Positions 44,542 through 52,616 of a stretch of 64,000 nucleotides of DNA are shown here, piece after piece; position 1 is the stretch's first letter, and each line of letters starts with the position of its first letter. The notes beneath the pieces were generated by a model. The model was not told where the DNA came from, searched no databases, and saw nothing but the letters and a program-made list of their open reading frames with translations. Both the position numbers and the translations under genes were made by a program. The stretch is taken from assembly GCF_000011365.1 (NCBI RefSeq), contig NC_004463.1, positions 62,001 through 126,000 on the forward strand, read 5' to 3'. Source of the stretch: Bradyrhizobium diazoefficiens USDA 110 (GTDB lineage: Bacteria > Pseudomonadota > Alphaproteobacteria > Rhizobiales > Xanthobacteraceae).

Positions 44542-45054
44542 TCACCCGCCCTTCCCCAGATGCTCCAGCGCGTCCTCGGCCCGCAGCGGCACCCGCGAGA
44601 CTTCGTTGTTGAGATCGACGAGCTGCACCAGAAGTCCCATCAGCGCCTTGCGCTCAGTGGGCTTCAGCGGCTCCAGCATGCGCGCCTGGGCGCGTTCGAC
44701 GGCGGGAATGATCTCGCGCAGGATCGCGGCGCCTGATTTGGTCAGGTAGAGCAGCTTGATCCGCTTGTCCTCGGGCGCGGGCTTGCGCTCGATATAGTCC
44801 TTGGCCTGAAGCCGTTCGATCACGCTGCCGAGGGTGGAGCGGTCGAACGCGATCACCGCCGACAGCCGCGTCGCATCGATGCCGGGATGGGTGTGGATCG
44901 CGATCAGCGCCCCATACTGCACCGGCGTGAGATCGAACGCCTTGCACTCCTCCATGAAGATCGAGACCGCGATCTGCTGCATGCGCCGGAACAGATAGCC
45001 CGGCGCGGCATAGATCGCGTCCATCGTGATCGGGGGAGGAGGCTTACTCGGCAT
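44542..45054 (-). CDS. MarR-family regulator
   Basis: This is a 170-residue regulator with the winged-helix pattern LTPVQYGALIAIHTHPG, ATRLSAVIAFDRSTLGSVIERL and the wing RKPAPEDKRIKLLYLT. It probably senses an aromatic acid or its CoA ester and represses the two plus-strand units, each of which has a copy of the 27-bp site. It overlaps the end of the GST gene, so the two are coupled. ATG 45054 lies inside that gene's last codons. Confidence 0.88.
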   Translation of the reverse strand: MPSKPPPPITMDAIYAAPGYLFRRMQQIAVSIFMEECKAFDLTPVQYGALIAIHTHPGIDATRLSAVIAFDRSTLGSVIERLQAKDYIERKPAPEDKRIKLLYLTKSGAAILREIIPAVERAQARMLEPLKPTERKALMGLLVQLVDLNNEVSRVPLRAEDALEHLGKGG

Positions 45055-45676
45055 CGGGCTGCTTCTCCGGTGCGGCATCGGCGAACGCCGGCAGCGCCTT
45101 GGCGGCAGCCTCCGCCTTCAGCAGGCGCGGATAGGCCGAGACGTCGACGCCGAAGCGGCGCGCGTTGGCAAGCTGCGGCACGAGGCAGAGATCGGCGAGC
45201 GTCGGCGCATCGCCGAAGCAGAACGGGCCCGGCTCGTCCCTGATCAGCGTTTCGCACGCCGACAGTCCCTCGCGGTTGACCCAGGCGGCCCAGTCCTGGA
45301 CCTTCTCCTCCGCAAGCCCCAGCTCGCGCAGCCGCGCCAGCACCTTCAGGTTCTGCACCGGATGGGTGTCGCAGGCGATCGCCAGCGCAAACGCTCTCAC
45401 CTTGGCGCGTCGCAGCGGATCCTTCGGCAGCAGCGGTGGATTGGGGTGCGTCTCGTCGAGCCATTCGATGATCGCGACCGATTGGGTCAGCACCGCACCG
45501 CCATCGTTCTCCAGCGCCGGCACCAGCCCTTGCGGATTGATGGCAAGATAGGCGGGCGCGCATTGCTCGCCCTTGCGAAGATGATGCGGCAGATGCTCGG
45601 CGCCGAGGCCCTTCAGATTCAGCGCGATCCGCACCCGGTAGGCGGCGCTGGAGCGGAAATAGCCGTGCAGCTTCAT
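45044..45676 (-). CDS. Glutathione S-transferase, maleylpyruvate/maleylacetoacetate isomerase type
   Basis: This is a 210-residue zeta-class GST. The family motif SSAAYRVRIALNLKG carries the Ser-Ser-x-x-x-R active site, and NPQGLVPALENDGG and VLTQSVAIIEWLDE follow. In gentisate breakdown it converts maleylpyruvate to fumarylpyruvate. It precedes marR in a minus-strand operon and faces the dioxygenase gene across the operator region. Confidence 0.88.
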   Translation of the reverse strand: MKLHGYFRSSAAYRVRIALNLKGLGAEHLPHHLRKGEQCAPAYLAINPQGLVPALENDGGAVLTQSVAIIEWLDETHPNPPLLPKDPLRRAKVRAFALAIACDTHPVQNLKVLARLRELGLAEEKVQDWAAWVNREGLSACETLIRDEPGPFCFGDAPTLADLCLVPQLANARRFGVDVSAYPRLLKAEAAAKALPAFADAAPEKQPDAE

Positions 45677-45698
45677 CGGAACCCTCCCTTTTGTTTTC

Positions 45699-45797
45699 TG
45701 TCATTCCGGGGCTCGCGAAGCGAGAGCCCGGAATCCATACTCCCGATCGTGGTTATGGATTCCGGGCTCGACTCTGGCGCGTCGCCCCGGAATGACG
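45699..45797. repeat. Interspersed palindrome, gtcattccgg type
   Basis: The blocks gtcattccggggctcgcgaa and cgtcgccccggaatgac, with ggaatccata and tatggattcc inside, form a hairpin upstream of the GST gene. Confidence 0.8.
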
Positions 45798-45822
45798 ACA
45801 ACCTTGTATGCCGTCCGTCACA

Positions 45823-45850
45823 TTGACGCTACCTAGATCGTCAGTATACT
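45823..45850 (+). promoter_or_regulatory. Promoter of the gentisate dioxygenase gene
   Basis: TTGACG at 45823-45828 and TATACT at 45845-45850 are 16 bases apart. The -10 lies inside the operator at 45832-45858, so bound repressor would block it. Confidence 0.6.
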
Positions 45851-45858
45851 GTCAATCA
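45832..45858 (+). promoter_or_regulatory. Operator-like site upstream of gentisate dioxygenase
   Basis: The 27-bp site (cctagatcgt, then cagtatactgtcaatca) matches that at 41558-41584 at 24 of 27 positions. The centre CAGTATACTG is a perfect ten-base palindrome. It lies 22 bases before the dioxygenase ATG. The MarR protein between the two units is the likely ligand. Confidence 0.75.
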
Positions 45859-45880
45859 ACAAAACGACGGGAGCCGCACC

Positions 45881-46921
45881 ATGGAAGCCGTGACCAAGAC
45901 GCCGGAACGCGAGGCGTTCTACAAGAAGATCGACGGCGAAAATCTCACCGCGCTGTGGACGGTGATGGGCGATCTGATCACGCCGGAGCCGAAGAGCGCC
46001 TGCCGGCCGCACCTCTGGAAATTCGACGTCATCCGCGACTACATGCGTGAAGCCGGCAAGCTAATCACGGCCAAGGAGGCCGAGCGCCGCGTGCTGGTGC
46101 TGGAGAACCCGGGCCTGCGCGGGCAATCAAAAATCACGACCTCGCTCTATGCCGGCGTACAGATGGTGGTGCCCGGAGACGTCGCTCCCGCGCATCGGCA
46201 CAGCCAGTCGGCGCTGCGCTTCGTGCTCGAAGGCAAGGGCGCCCACACCGCCGTCGACGGTGAGCGCACCGCGATGGAGCCCGGCGATTTCATCATCACG
46301 CCGTCGATGACCTGGCACGATCATTCCAACGAGACCGACGAGCCGATGTTCTGGCTCGACGGCCTCGATATCCCGCTGGTGCAGTTCTTCGACTGCTCCT
46401 TTGCGGAAGGCTCGAAGGAGGACCAGCAGAGGATCACGAAGCCCGCCGGCGACAGCTTTGCGCGCTATGGCCACAATCTGCTGCCGGTCGACGTGAAGCG
46501 GAGCTCGAAGACCTCGCCGATCTTCAGCTATCCCTATGCCTACACCCGTGAAGCGCTGGAGAAGGCTCGCGCGAGCCAGGAATGGGACGCCTGCCATGGG
46601 CTGAAGCTGAAGTTCAGCAATCCCGAGACCGGCGACTTTGCGATGCCGACCATCGGCACCTTCATCCAGTTGCTGCCGAAGGGGTTCAAGACTGCGCGAT
46701 ATCGCTCCACCGATGCGACGGTGTTCTGCCCGATCGAAGGCCGCGGCCGCAGCCGCATCGGCGATGCCGTTTTCGAATGGGGCCCGCGCGATCTGTTCGT
46801 GGTGCCGAGCTGGCACTGGGTGACGCACGAGGCCGACGACGACGCCGTGCTGTTCAGCTTCTCGGATCGGCCCGTGCAGCAGAAGCTCGACCTGTTTCGC
46901 GAGGATCGCGGGAATGCGTAA
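45881..46921 (+). CDS. Gentisate 1,2-dioxygenase
   Basis: This is a 346-residue bicupin iron enzyme that opens the gentisate ring to maleylpyruvate. The metal-binding cupin motif is AHRHSQSALRFVLEG (His 105 and 107), with the third His in TWHDHSNE near 146. A second cupin lies at about 240-335 (VFCPIEGRGRSRIGDAVFEWG, WHWVTHEADDDAVLFSFSD). Length and motifs match the family. GACGGGAG precedes the ATG. It is alone in its transcript in this window. Confidence 0.92.
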   Translation: MEAVTKTPEREAFYKKIDGENLTALWTVMGDLITPEPKSACRPHLWKFDVIRDYMREAGKLITAKEAERRVLVLENPGLRGQSKITTSLYAGVQMVVPGDVAPAHRHSQSALRFVLEGKGAHTAVDGERTAMEPGDFIITPSMTWHDHSNETDEPMFWLDGLDIPLVQFFDCSFAEGSKEDQQRITKPAGDSFARYGHNLLPVDVKRSSKTSPIFSYPYAYTREALEKARASQEWDACHGLKLKFSNPETGDFAMPTIGTFIQLLPKGFKTARYRSTDATVFCPIEGRGRSRIGDAVFEWGPRDLFVVPSWHWVTHEADDDAVLFSFSDRPVQQKLDLFREDRGNA

Positions 46922-46951
46922 GGCGGGGTGCTATAGCCTCACATTCGGTGT

Positions 46952-47085
46952 CGTCCCGGCGAAGGCCGGGACCCATACCGCATGATCTATCGACGGCAGG
47001 TGGTGTGAGTACCAGCGAAGAGTAACTACCCGTCTTCGCCAAACTTCTCCCTGGGGTTATGGGTCCCGGCCTTCGCCGGGACGAC
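46952..47085. repeat. Interspersed palindrome, gtcgtcccgg type
   Basis: gtcgtcccggcgaaggccgg and ccggccttcgccgggacgac are perfect inverted ends with the inner pair gggacccata and tatgggtccc. It separates the convergent dioxygenase and ABC permease genes. Confidence 0.85.
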
Positions 47086-47149
47086 AATGGAGGTTTTGGC
47101 GCGCGTCTCCATCCACATCGTCGCTGCGCTCGCAATGACGGAGTATGTC

Positions 47150-47977
47150 TCACCGCCAGTGCAGCAACCGCGTCTCCAGCAGATTGATCACCTTGCCCAC
47201 CGCGAGGCCAAACACCGATAGGATCACGACGCCCGCGAGCAGTTGATCCGTCTGCATCAGATTGCCGGCCTGGAGCACGAAGGCGCCGATGCCGTATTGC
47301 GCGCCGATCATCTCGGCGCTGACGACGAGCAGCAGGGCCACCGAGGCGGTGATGCGGAAGCCGGCGAGGATCGCCGGCAGCGCGCCCGGCCAGATCACCT
47401 TGCGCACAATGGTGGCGAAGGGCACGTTGAAGCTCTGCGCCATGCGGATGAGGTTGCGCGGCACCGCATCGACGCCGCTATAGACCGAGATCGCGGTCGA
47501 GAAGAACACGCCCAAGGCAATGGTCGCGATCTTCGGCTCTTCGCCGATGCCGAGCCAGAGGATCAACAGCGGCAGCAGTGCGATCTTCGGGATCGGGAAC
47601 AGCGCCGAGATGAAAGTGATGCCGACGCTGCGCGCGAGCCGCGACAGGCCAATGGCAAAGCCGACGGCGACGCCGGCCGCCGTTCCCAGCAGCCAGCCGA
47701 CACCGATGCGCAGCAGCGAGGCCGACAGGTGCTGCCAGAGCGCGCCTGACATCGCCAGCTCGTAGATCGCGCGCACGATCGCCAACGGCGCCGGCAGGAA
47801 CAGCGGATTGACGAGACCGGCGCTCCCGGCCGCCTGCCAGATCGCGATGACGAGGGCGAGCGCGATCCAGCCGCCGAAGCGGCTGCTAGCCGGCACGAAG
47901 CCCGCGCCGCGGAAGCGGACGCGACGGGTCGCCTCGCTCTTGACAGGTGTCTCCGCCACCGACGCGCGATCAAGCAT
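47150..47977 (-). CDS. ABC transporter permease (SsuC/TauC type)
   Basis: This is a 275-residue permease with about six helices (WIALALVIAIWQAAGSAGL, ISALFPIPKIALLPLLILWLG, IVLSVFGLAVG-like end) and an EAA loop near RMAQSFNVPFATIVRKVIWPG. ATG 47977 lies inside the end of the ATPase gene. It forms an importer with the two genes upstream. Confidence 0.9.
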   Translation of the reverse strand: MLDRASVAETPVKSEATRRVRFRGAGFVPASSRFGGWIALALVIAIWQAAGSAGLVNPLFLPAPLAIVRAIYELAMSGALWQHLSASLLRIGVGWLLGTAAGVAVGFAIGLSRLARSVGITFISALFPIPKIALLPLLILWLGIGEEPKIATIALGVFFSTAISVYSGVDAVPRNLIRMAQSFNVPFATIVRKVIWPGALPAILAGFRITASVALLLVVSAEMIGAQYGIGAFVLQAGNLMQTDQLLAGVVILSVFGLAVGKVINLLETRLLHWR

Positions 47978-48743
47978 GCTGGACCTCGCGCTCGGCATCG
48001 ATCGCCTCGTGGCGGATCAGCGACCAGATCTGGTTCTGAAGCAACAGCAGCTTTTCGCGCGCCGCGGTTTCGCCGCGCTCGGCGCGCGTCATCGGCACGG
48101 TGACGACCTCGCGGATCCGCCCGGGCCGGCGCGACAGCACCACGATGCGGTCGGCGAGCCGCGCCGCCTCTTCGAGATTGTGCGTGACATAGACCGCGCC
48201 CATGCCGCCGTCGGCGAGCAGGCGGACGAAGTCCTCCATCAACAACTCGCGGGTCTGCGAATCCAACGCCGAGAGCGGCTCGTCCATCAGCAGGATGGCA
48301 GGCCTGACCGCCAGCGCCCGCGAAATCCCGACGCGCTGGCGCATGCCGCCGGAGAGCTGCTTTGGATAGGTCTTGCGAAAATCGGTCAGGCCGGTGCGGC
48401 GCAGCGCATCCTCGACCAGCGCGCGGCGCTGCGCCGCCGAGAGCTGGGCGTGCAGCAGCGGAAATTCGACGTTCTCCTCGACCGTCGCCCAGGGCAGCAA
48501 CGCAAAATCCTGGAACACGAAGGTGAGCGGATTGAGACTGTCCGCCGGCGGCGCCCCGCGCAGCTCCGGCGCGCCGGAGGTCGGCTGCAACAGCCCGCCG
48601 AGGATCGACAGCAGCGTGCTCTTGCCGCAGCCGGAAGGACCGACGATCGCGACCACCTCACCGGCGCTGACGGTGAAGGAGACGTCGTCGAGCACGGCGA
48701 GGTCGCCGAAGCGGTGGGTGATGTGGTTGGCGATCAAGTCCAT
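47970..48743 (-). CDS. ABC transporter ATP-binding protein (SsuB/TauB type)
   Basis: This is a 257-residue ATPase with Walker A GPSGCGKST, Q-loop FVFQDFALLPW, signature LSGGMRQRVG, Walker B ILLMDEPLSALD and H-loop VTHNLEEA. It works with the neighbouring permease. It overlaps that gene by eight bases. Confidence 0.92.
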   Translation of the reverse strand: MDLIANHITHRFGDLAVLDDVSFTVSAGEVVAIVGPSGCGKSTLLSILGGLLQPTSGAPELRGAPPADSLNPLTFVFQDFALLPWATVEENVEFPLLHAQLSAAQRRALVEDALRRTGLTDFRKTYPKQLSGGMRQRVGISRALAVRPAILLMDEPLSALDSQTRELLMEDFVRLLADGGMGAVYVTHNLEEAARLADRIVVLSRRPGRIREVVTVPMTRAERGETAAREKLLLLQNQIWSLIRHEAIDAEREVQHA

Positions 48744-48768
48744 GCTGTCTCGTCTATCCGGTTCTCCG

Positions 48769-48846
48769 TCGTTCCGGGATGATCCGAAGAATCAGACCCG
48801 GAACCTCGAGATTCCGGGTTCGATGCTTCGCATCGCCCCGGAATGA
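48769..48846. repeat. Interspersed palindrome, gtcgttccgggat type
   Basis: The arms cgtcgttccgggatgatccg and atcgccccggaatgacgg, with acccggaacctc and gattccgggt inside, form a hairpin between the binding protein and the ATPase genes. Confidence 0.75.
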
Positions 48847-48854
48847 CGGAAGCA

Positions 48855-49859
48855 TCAATCCGCCTTCACATAGTCCTTCGCGATGATCGTATTGGCGTCA
48901 AAGCCCTTGTCGGCAAAGCCCTGCTCCTGGAGCCATTTGATCTGGTTGTCGACGTTCTTGACGTCGAGCTTGCCGTCGGGATCGATGTAAGCGCAATTGC
49001 CGACCACCTGCTCGACCGGCAGATTGGTGTACTTCGCGATGATCTCCAGCAGCGGCTTGGTCTGCTCGTTGACGGGCGCCACGCCGTCCTTCATCGCGGC
49101 GAGGATCACGTCGTGGTATTCGCGGTCAGCCTTTGCCAAAGCGCCGAGCAGCTTGGTTACCAGCGCCTTGTTGGTCAGCGTCTTCGGCGAGGCGAACACC
49201 GCGCCGAGCTGCCAGGGCGTCTCGTCACCGACCCAGCCCAGGAACTTCGCGCCGCCCTCATCCATCAGTTTTCGCGCGGTGGAGATCGGCAGTAGCGCGG
49301 CATCGACAGTCTCGCCTTTCAGCGCGGCCGCCGCATTGGACAGCGACTGCAGCGGGATGATCTTCACGTCGGCGAGCTTGAAGCCGTATTTGTCGGCGAG
49401 CAGCCCAAGCGAATAATGGAAGGATGATCCGACCTGCGTGACCGCGACGCGCTTGCCCGCGAGGTCCTTCGGCGTTTTCAGCCCGGCCGCGTAAGCGTTG
49501 TTGCTGGCGAAATAGCCGATCAGGGGATAGCCGGCTTTTTCGCGGCTCATGCCGCCGATCACCTTGAGCACGCCCTTGCCGGCGAGATTGTAGAGACCGG
49601 CGGTGAACGCGGTGACGCCGAAATCGACGTCGCCCGAGGTGGTGGCGACCGCGATCGGCTGCGCCGCGTCGAAGAACTTCAGCTCGACGTCGAGGCCGGC
49701 CTCGCGAAAATAGCCCTTGTCCTGCGCGATGAAGACCGGCGCGGAGGAGGACAGGCGGAGCACGCCGATCCTGGCCTTCAGCGCGTCCTCGGCCTGCGCC
49801 GCGCCCATCGCCATGATCGCCACCAGGCCCGCAAGCGCGAGCCGCGCAATCCCGATCAT
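48855..49859 (-). CDS. ABC substrate-binding protein (SsuA/TauA-like)
   Basis: This is a 334-residue periplasmic protein with a signal peptide (LALAGLVAIMAMGAAQA). The NMT1/SsuA-type pattern is RIGVLRLSSSAPVFIAQDKG, FREAGLDVELKFF, and GDVDFGVTAFTAG. The ligand is unknown; its position after the gentisate genes permits an aromatic acid, but the family more often takes sulfonates or nitrate-type anions. It heads the importer operon. Confidence 0.88.
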   Translation of the reverse strand: MIGIARLALAGLVAIMAMGAAQAEDALKARIGVLRLSSSAPVFIAQDKGYFREAGLDVELKFFDAAQPIAVATTSGDVDFGVTAFTAGLYNLAGKGVLKVIGGMSREKAGYPLIGYFASNNAYAAGLKTPKDLAGKRVAVTQVGSSFHYSLGLLADKYGFKLADVKIIPLQSLSNAAAALKGETVDAALLPISTARKLMDEGGAKFLGWVGDETPWQLGAVFASPKTLTNKALVTKLLGALAKADREYHDVILAAMKDGVAPVNEQTKPLLEIIAKYTNLPVEQVVGNCAYIDPDGKLDVKNVDNQIKWLQEQGFADKGFDANTIIAKDYVKAD

Positions 49860-49902
49860 CCGGTTTCCTCCGTCGTTGTCTTGGTCGTTCTCTTGCAGCC
49901 CG

Positions 49903-51267
49903 TCAAAGCCCTTCGGGCACGGGCTGGTCCCGTCCGATGAAGGCGCCCTGTTGTTTCAACGTTTCCTGCAATTTTTCAATGGGGATGTCACGCGGGATCC
50001 GGTTTCCGGAGAGCGCCAGCGCGGCGGCGGAACCGGCCGCCTCCCCCATCACGAAACAGGCACCCGAGACGCGGGCGGCCGACTGGCCCTCATGGGTCAT
50101 CGAGGCGCAACGGCCGGCGACCAGCAGATTGTCGACGCCCTCGGGCACCAGCATCCGGTAGGGCAGCTCGTTATAGCCGCGCGATTCCGGGATTGGCGGA
50201 AAAGTGAAGATCACATCGCCGGGAACATGAGCCTCGATCGGCCAGCCGTTGACGCCGATGGAATCCTCGAACGAGGCACAGCCGAGCACGTCCTCGCCGC
50301 TGAGCTGGTAGCCGCCTTTGATGCGGCGGGTCTCGCGGATGCCGAGCTGCGGCGGCAGGTCCACGATGTAGGACTTCTCAAAACCCGGCACCGTGCGCAG
50401 GAATTCGAACGCGGCGAGCGCCTGCCTGCGGCCCTCGATCTCGCCGCGGGTGAGATCGTCGGGCTCGATGCCGTTGATGGCGTGGCCATCCTCGCGCGCG
50501 ACCTGCGTGAAATTCACCCGCCATTCGATGCCGGATTTCTGCGGCCGCACGATGGCACTTTTCCGCGGGAATTTGTGGGTGCCGGCGGCGAGCGCCTTTT
50601 CCATCAATTGCGGGATGGTGCGCCAGGCCTCGCCCGCCTTTTCCGGATCGATATTGTTGAGACGGAGCATCATCGACGGGTAGAGCGGATGGCCGTGTTC
50701 GTCGCCGACTTCGAACGGCGCCCCGGCCCAGACCGCGAGATCGCCGTCACCGGAGCAGTCGATGAAGATCTCCGAGCGCACCGCCTGCCGGCCGGCCTTG
50801 GTCTCGACCATCAGCGCGTCGATGCGGCTGTTATCGCCCATCACCACGCCGGCGCCGAGCGCGTGGAAGAGGATATTGACCTTGTGGCTTGCCAGGAGTT
50901 CGTCGGCCGCAATCTTATAGGCCGCGGTGTCGTAGGCCTGGGCAAAGACCTTGCCGAGGATCAGATGCGGGGTGTTGAGGCCGTTGAGCAGGTCGATCCG
51001 TGCCAGGAGCTCGGACGCCAGGCCCTGCACCAGCCGGTGGGCCTGGCCGTAGACGTTGCCGTGCAGGCCGCAGAAATTGGTGACGCCGGCCGCGGTGCCC
51101 ATGCCGCCAAGGAAGCCGTAGCGCTCGATCAGCAGCGTCTTCCGCCCTGCCCGCGCCGCCGACGCCGCCGCGATAATGCCGGCCGGACCGCCGCCGAGCA
51201 CGACGACCTCATATTCGCCGTAGAGCGGCACCTGGCGCGCTGGTTCTTCGATCGTCGTGGCCCGCAT
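49903..51267 (-). CDS. FAD-dependent oxidoreductase (FAD_oxidored family)
   Basis: This is a 454-residue flavoprotein with VVVLGGGPAGIIAAASAARAG at the dinucleotide site, RYGFLGGMGTAAGVTNFCG, EIFIDCSGDGDLAVWAG and VAGRCASMTHEGQSAARV. Members include thiazole-enzyme-like and dehydrogenase-like oxidoreductases; the substrate is unknown. It lies upstream of the ABC operon on the same strand and may share a transcript. It is divergent from a LysR gene that is a candidate regulator. Confidence 0.82.
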   Translation of the reverse strand: MRATTIEEPARQVPLYGEYEVVVLGGGPAGIIAAASAARAGRKTLLIERYGFLGGMGTAAGVTNFCGLHGNVYGQAHRLVQGLASELLARIDLLNGLNTPHLILGKVFAQAYDTAAYKIAADELLASHKVNILFHALGAGVVMGDNSRIDALMVETKAGRQAVRSEIFIDCSGDGDLAVWAGAPFEVGDEHGHPLYPSMMLRLNNIDPEKAGEAWRTIPQLMEKALAAGTHKFPRKSAIVRPQKSGIEWRVNFTQVAREDGHAINGIEPDDLTRGEIEGRRQALAAFEFLRTVPGFEKSYIVDLPPQLGIRETRRIKGGYQLSGEDVLGCASFEDSIGVNGWPIEAHVPGDVIFTFPPIPESRGYNELPYRMLVPEGVDNLLVAGRCASMTHEGQSAARVSGACFVMGEAAGSAAALALSGNRIPRDIPIEKLQETLKQQGAFIGRDQPVPEGL

Positions 51268-51345
51268 GGCGCGTCCTATCCCTGAAAATCCTTGCTTGGG
51301 ACCGACTATGAATTAACGCGAGGCGGGCTACAATCCACCAAATTA

Positions 51346-51369
51346 CGCGATCAGCTTTCTCGAATCGCG
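51346..51369. promoter_or_regulatory. Possible LysR binding site
   Basis: The inverted arms cgcgat and atcgcg are 12 bases apart, and T at 51351 with A at 51363 gives a T-N11-A pattern. It lies 12 bases before the LysR start and between divergent genes. Confidence 0.4.
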
Positions 51370-51380
51370 AAAGGTCAGAG

Positions 51381-52265
51381 ATGGACATCCTGGTGAACCT
51401 TCAGGCGTTCCTCGCCACCGCGGATGCGGCCGGCTTCTCTGCCGCCGCGCGAAAGCTCAACGTCTCGACCTCCGTGGTGGCCAAGCGCGTCACGCAGCTG
51501 GAGACGCGGATCGGCACGCCGCTGTTTCACCGCTCGACCCGGCAATTGCGGCTGACCGACGCCGGCCAGCGCTATGTGCATCGCGCGCGCGGCGTCGTCA
51601 CCGATGCCACCGACCTGCTCTCGCGCATGGGCGAGAAGGGCCACGATCTCGTCGATCACCTCCGCATCAAGGCGCCGACCTCGCTGACGGTGGCGCGCCT
51701 CGCCGACGCCTTCAGCGCCTTCCAGACCCAGAACCCGCGACTGAAGCTCGAGATCGTGCTGATCGACCGCCCGGTCGATCCCGTGACTGAGGGCTTCGAC
51801 ATTGCGATCGGCGCCTTCCCGCACTCCTTCGGCGGCGTGGTCGACGAGCCGCTCTGCGCGCTGAAGCGGCTGCTCTGCGCTTCCCCCGCCTACTTGAAGA
51901 AGCACGGCACGCCAAAGCATCCGCGCGACCTCGTCGAGCATCGCTGCCTCAGCTTTCTGCCGACGGGACCGGAATGGATTTTTGACGGGCCGCGCGGCCG
52001 CATCAGCATCCAGGTCAGCCCGCTGCTCTCCTCCAACGAGGGACACGTGCTGGCGCGCAGCGCCATCGCCGGCAACGGCATCGCACTGATCTCGCATTAT
52101 CTCGTCGCCGATGCCTTGCGCGACGGCACGCTCAAGCCGGTGCTGCGCGACTTTCCGATTCCGGAATTGTGGGTGAAGGCCGCGATCCCCGAACGCCGGC
52201 GCAACGCGGCGGCGGTGCAGGCGCTGCTCACCCTGCTGAAAACGTCACTCGCGTCGTCGCTGTAA
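51381..52265 (+). CDS. LysR-family regulator
   Basis: This is a 294-residue regulator. The N-terminal helix-turn-helix is FLATADAAGFSAAARKLNVS and TSVVAKRVTQLETRIG; the rest is the effector domain (LRIKAPTSLTVARLADAFS, GFDIAIGAFPHSFGG). It probably controls the divergent FAD oxidoreductase and perhaps the ABC genes. The effector is unknown. Confidence 0.9.
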   Translation: MDILVNLQAFLATADAAGFSAAARKLNVSTSVVAKRVTQLETRIGTPLFHRSTRQLRLTDAGQRYVHRARGVVTDATDLLSRMGEKGHDLVDHLRIKAPTSLTVARLADAFSAFQTQNPRLKLEIVLIDRPVDPVTEGFDIAIGAFPHSFGGVVDEPLCALKRLLCASPAYLKKHGTPKHPRDLVEHRCLSFLPTGPEWIFDGPRGRISIQVSPLLSSNEGHVLARSAIAGNGIALISHYLVADALRDGTLKPVLRDFPIPELWVKAAIPERRRNAAAVQALLTLLKTSLASSL

Positions 52266-52332
52266 GCCGCGTCGCGCGGCTGTCACAAGATCGCAGTTGC
52301 TCTTGATTGTCGGACCTGAGAGAAGGGCCGCC

Positions 52333-52605
52333 ATGGATTCGATAGTCGTGAAATTCGCCCTGCCAGCCCTGATCGCTCTTGCGATCTCCACCACTCCCGC
52401 CGCAGCCGTGGAGCAGAACTGCCGCTTCATCCAGGCCAAGGCCGATCGCGAGGCCTGCTACATGCGGCAGGAGGAAGAACTGGCCGCAAAGCGCAAGCCT
52501 GCTGCGCCCGTGAATGAGGGCAAGACGCTCGAAACGCTGCGCCAGATGCGGCAGGACGACGACGCCGTCTATCGCAGCATCAACAACATCTGCCGCGGCT
52601 GCTGA
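52333..52605 (+). CDS. Small exported protein ending in CRGC
   Basis: This is a 90-residue protein with a signal peptide (KFALPALIALAISTTPAAA). The mature part is charged and helical (FIQAKADREACYMRQEEELA) and ends NNICRGC. AGAAGG precedes ATG 52333. The ICRGC tail is shared with the DUF1194 protein at 24375. Function unknown. Confidence 0.8.
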   Translation: MDSIVVKFALPALIALAISTTPAAAVEQNCRFIQAKADREACYMRQEEELAAKRKPAAPVNEGKTLETLRQMRQDDDAVYRSINNICRGC

Positions 52606-52616
52606 GCCGAGAACGC

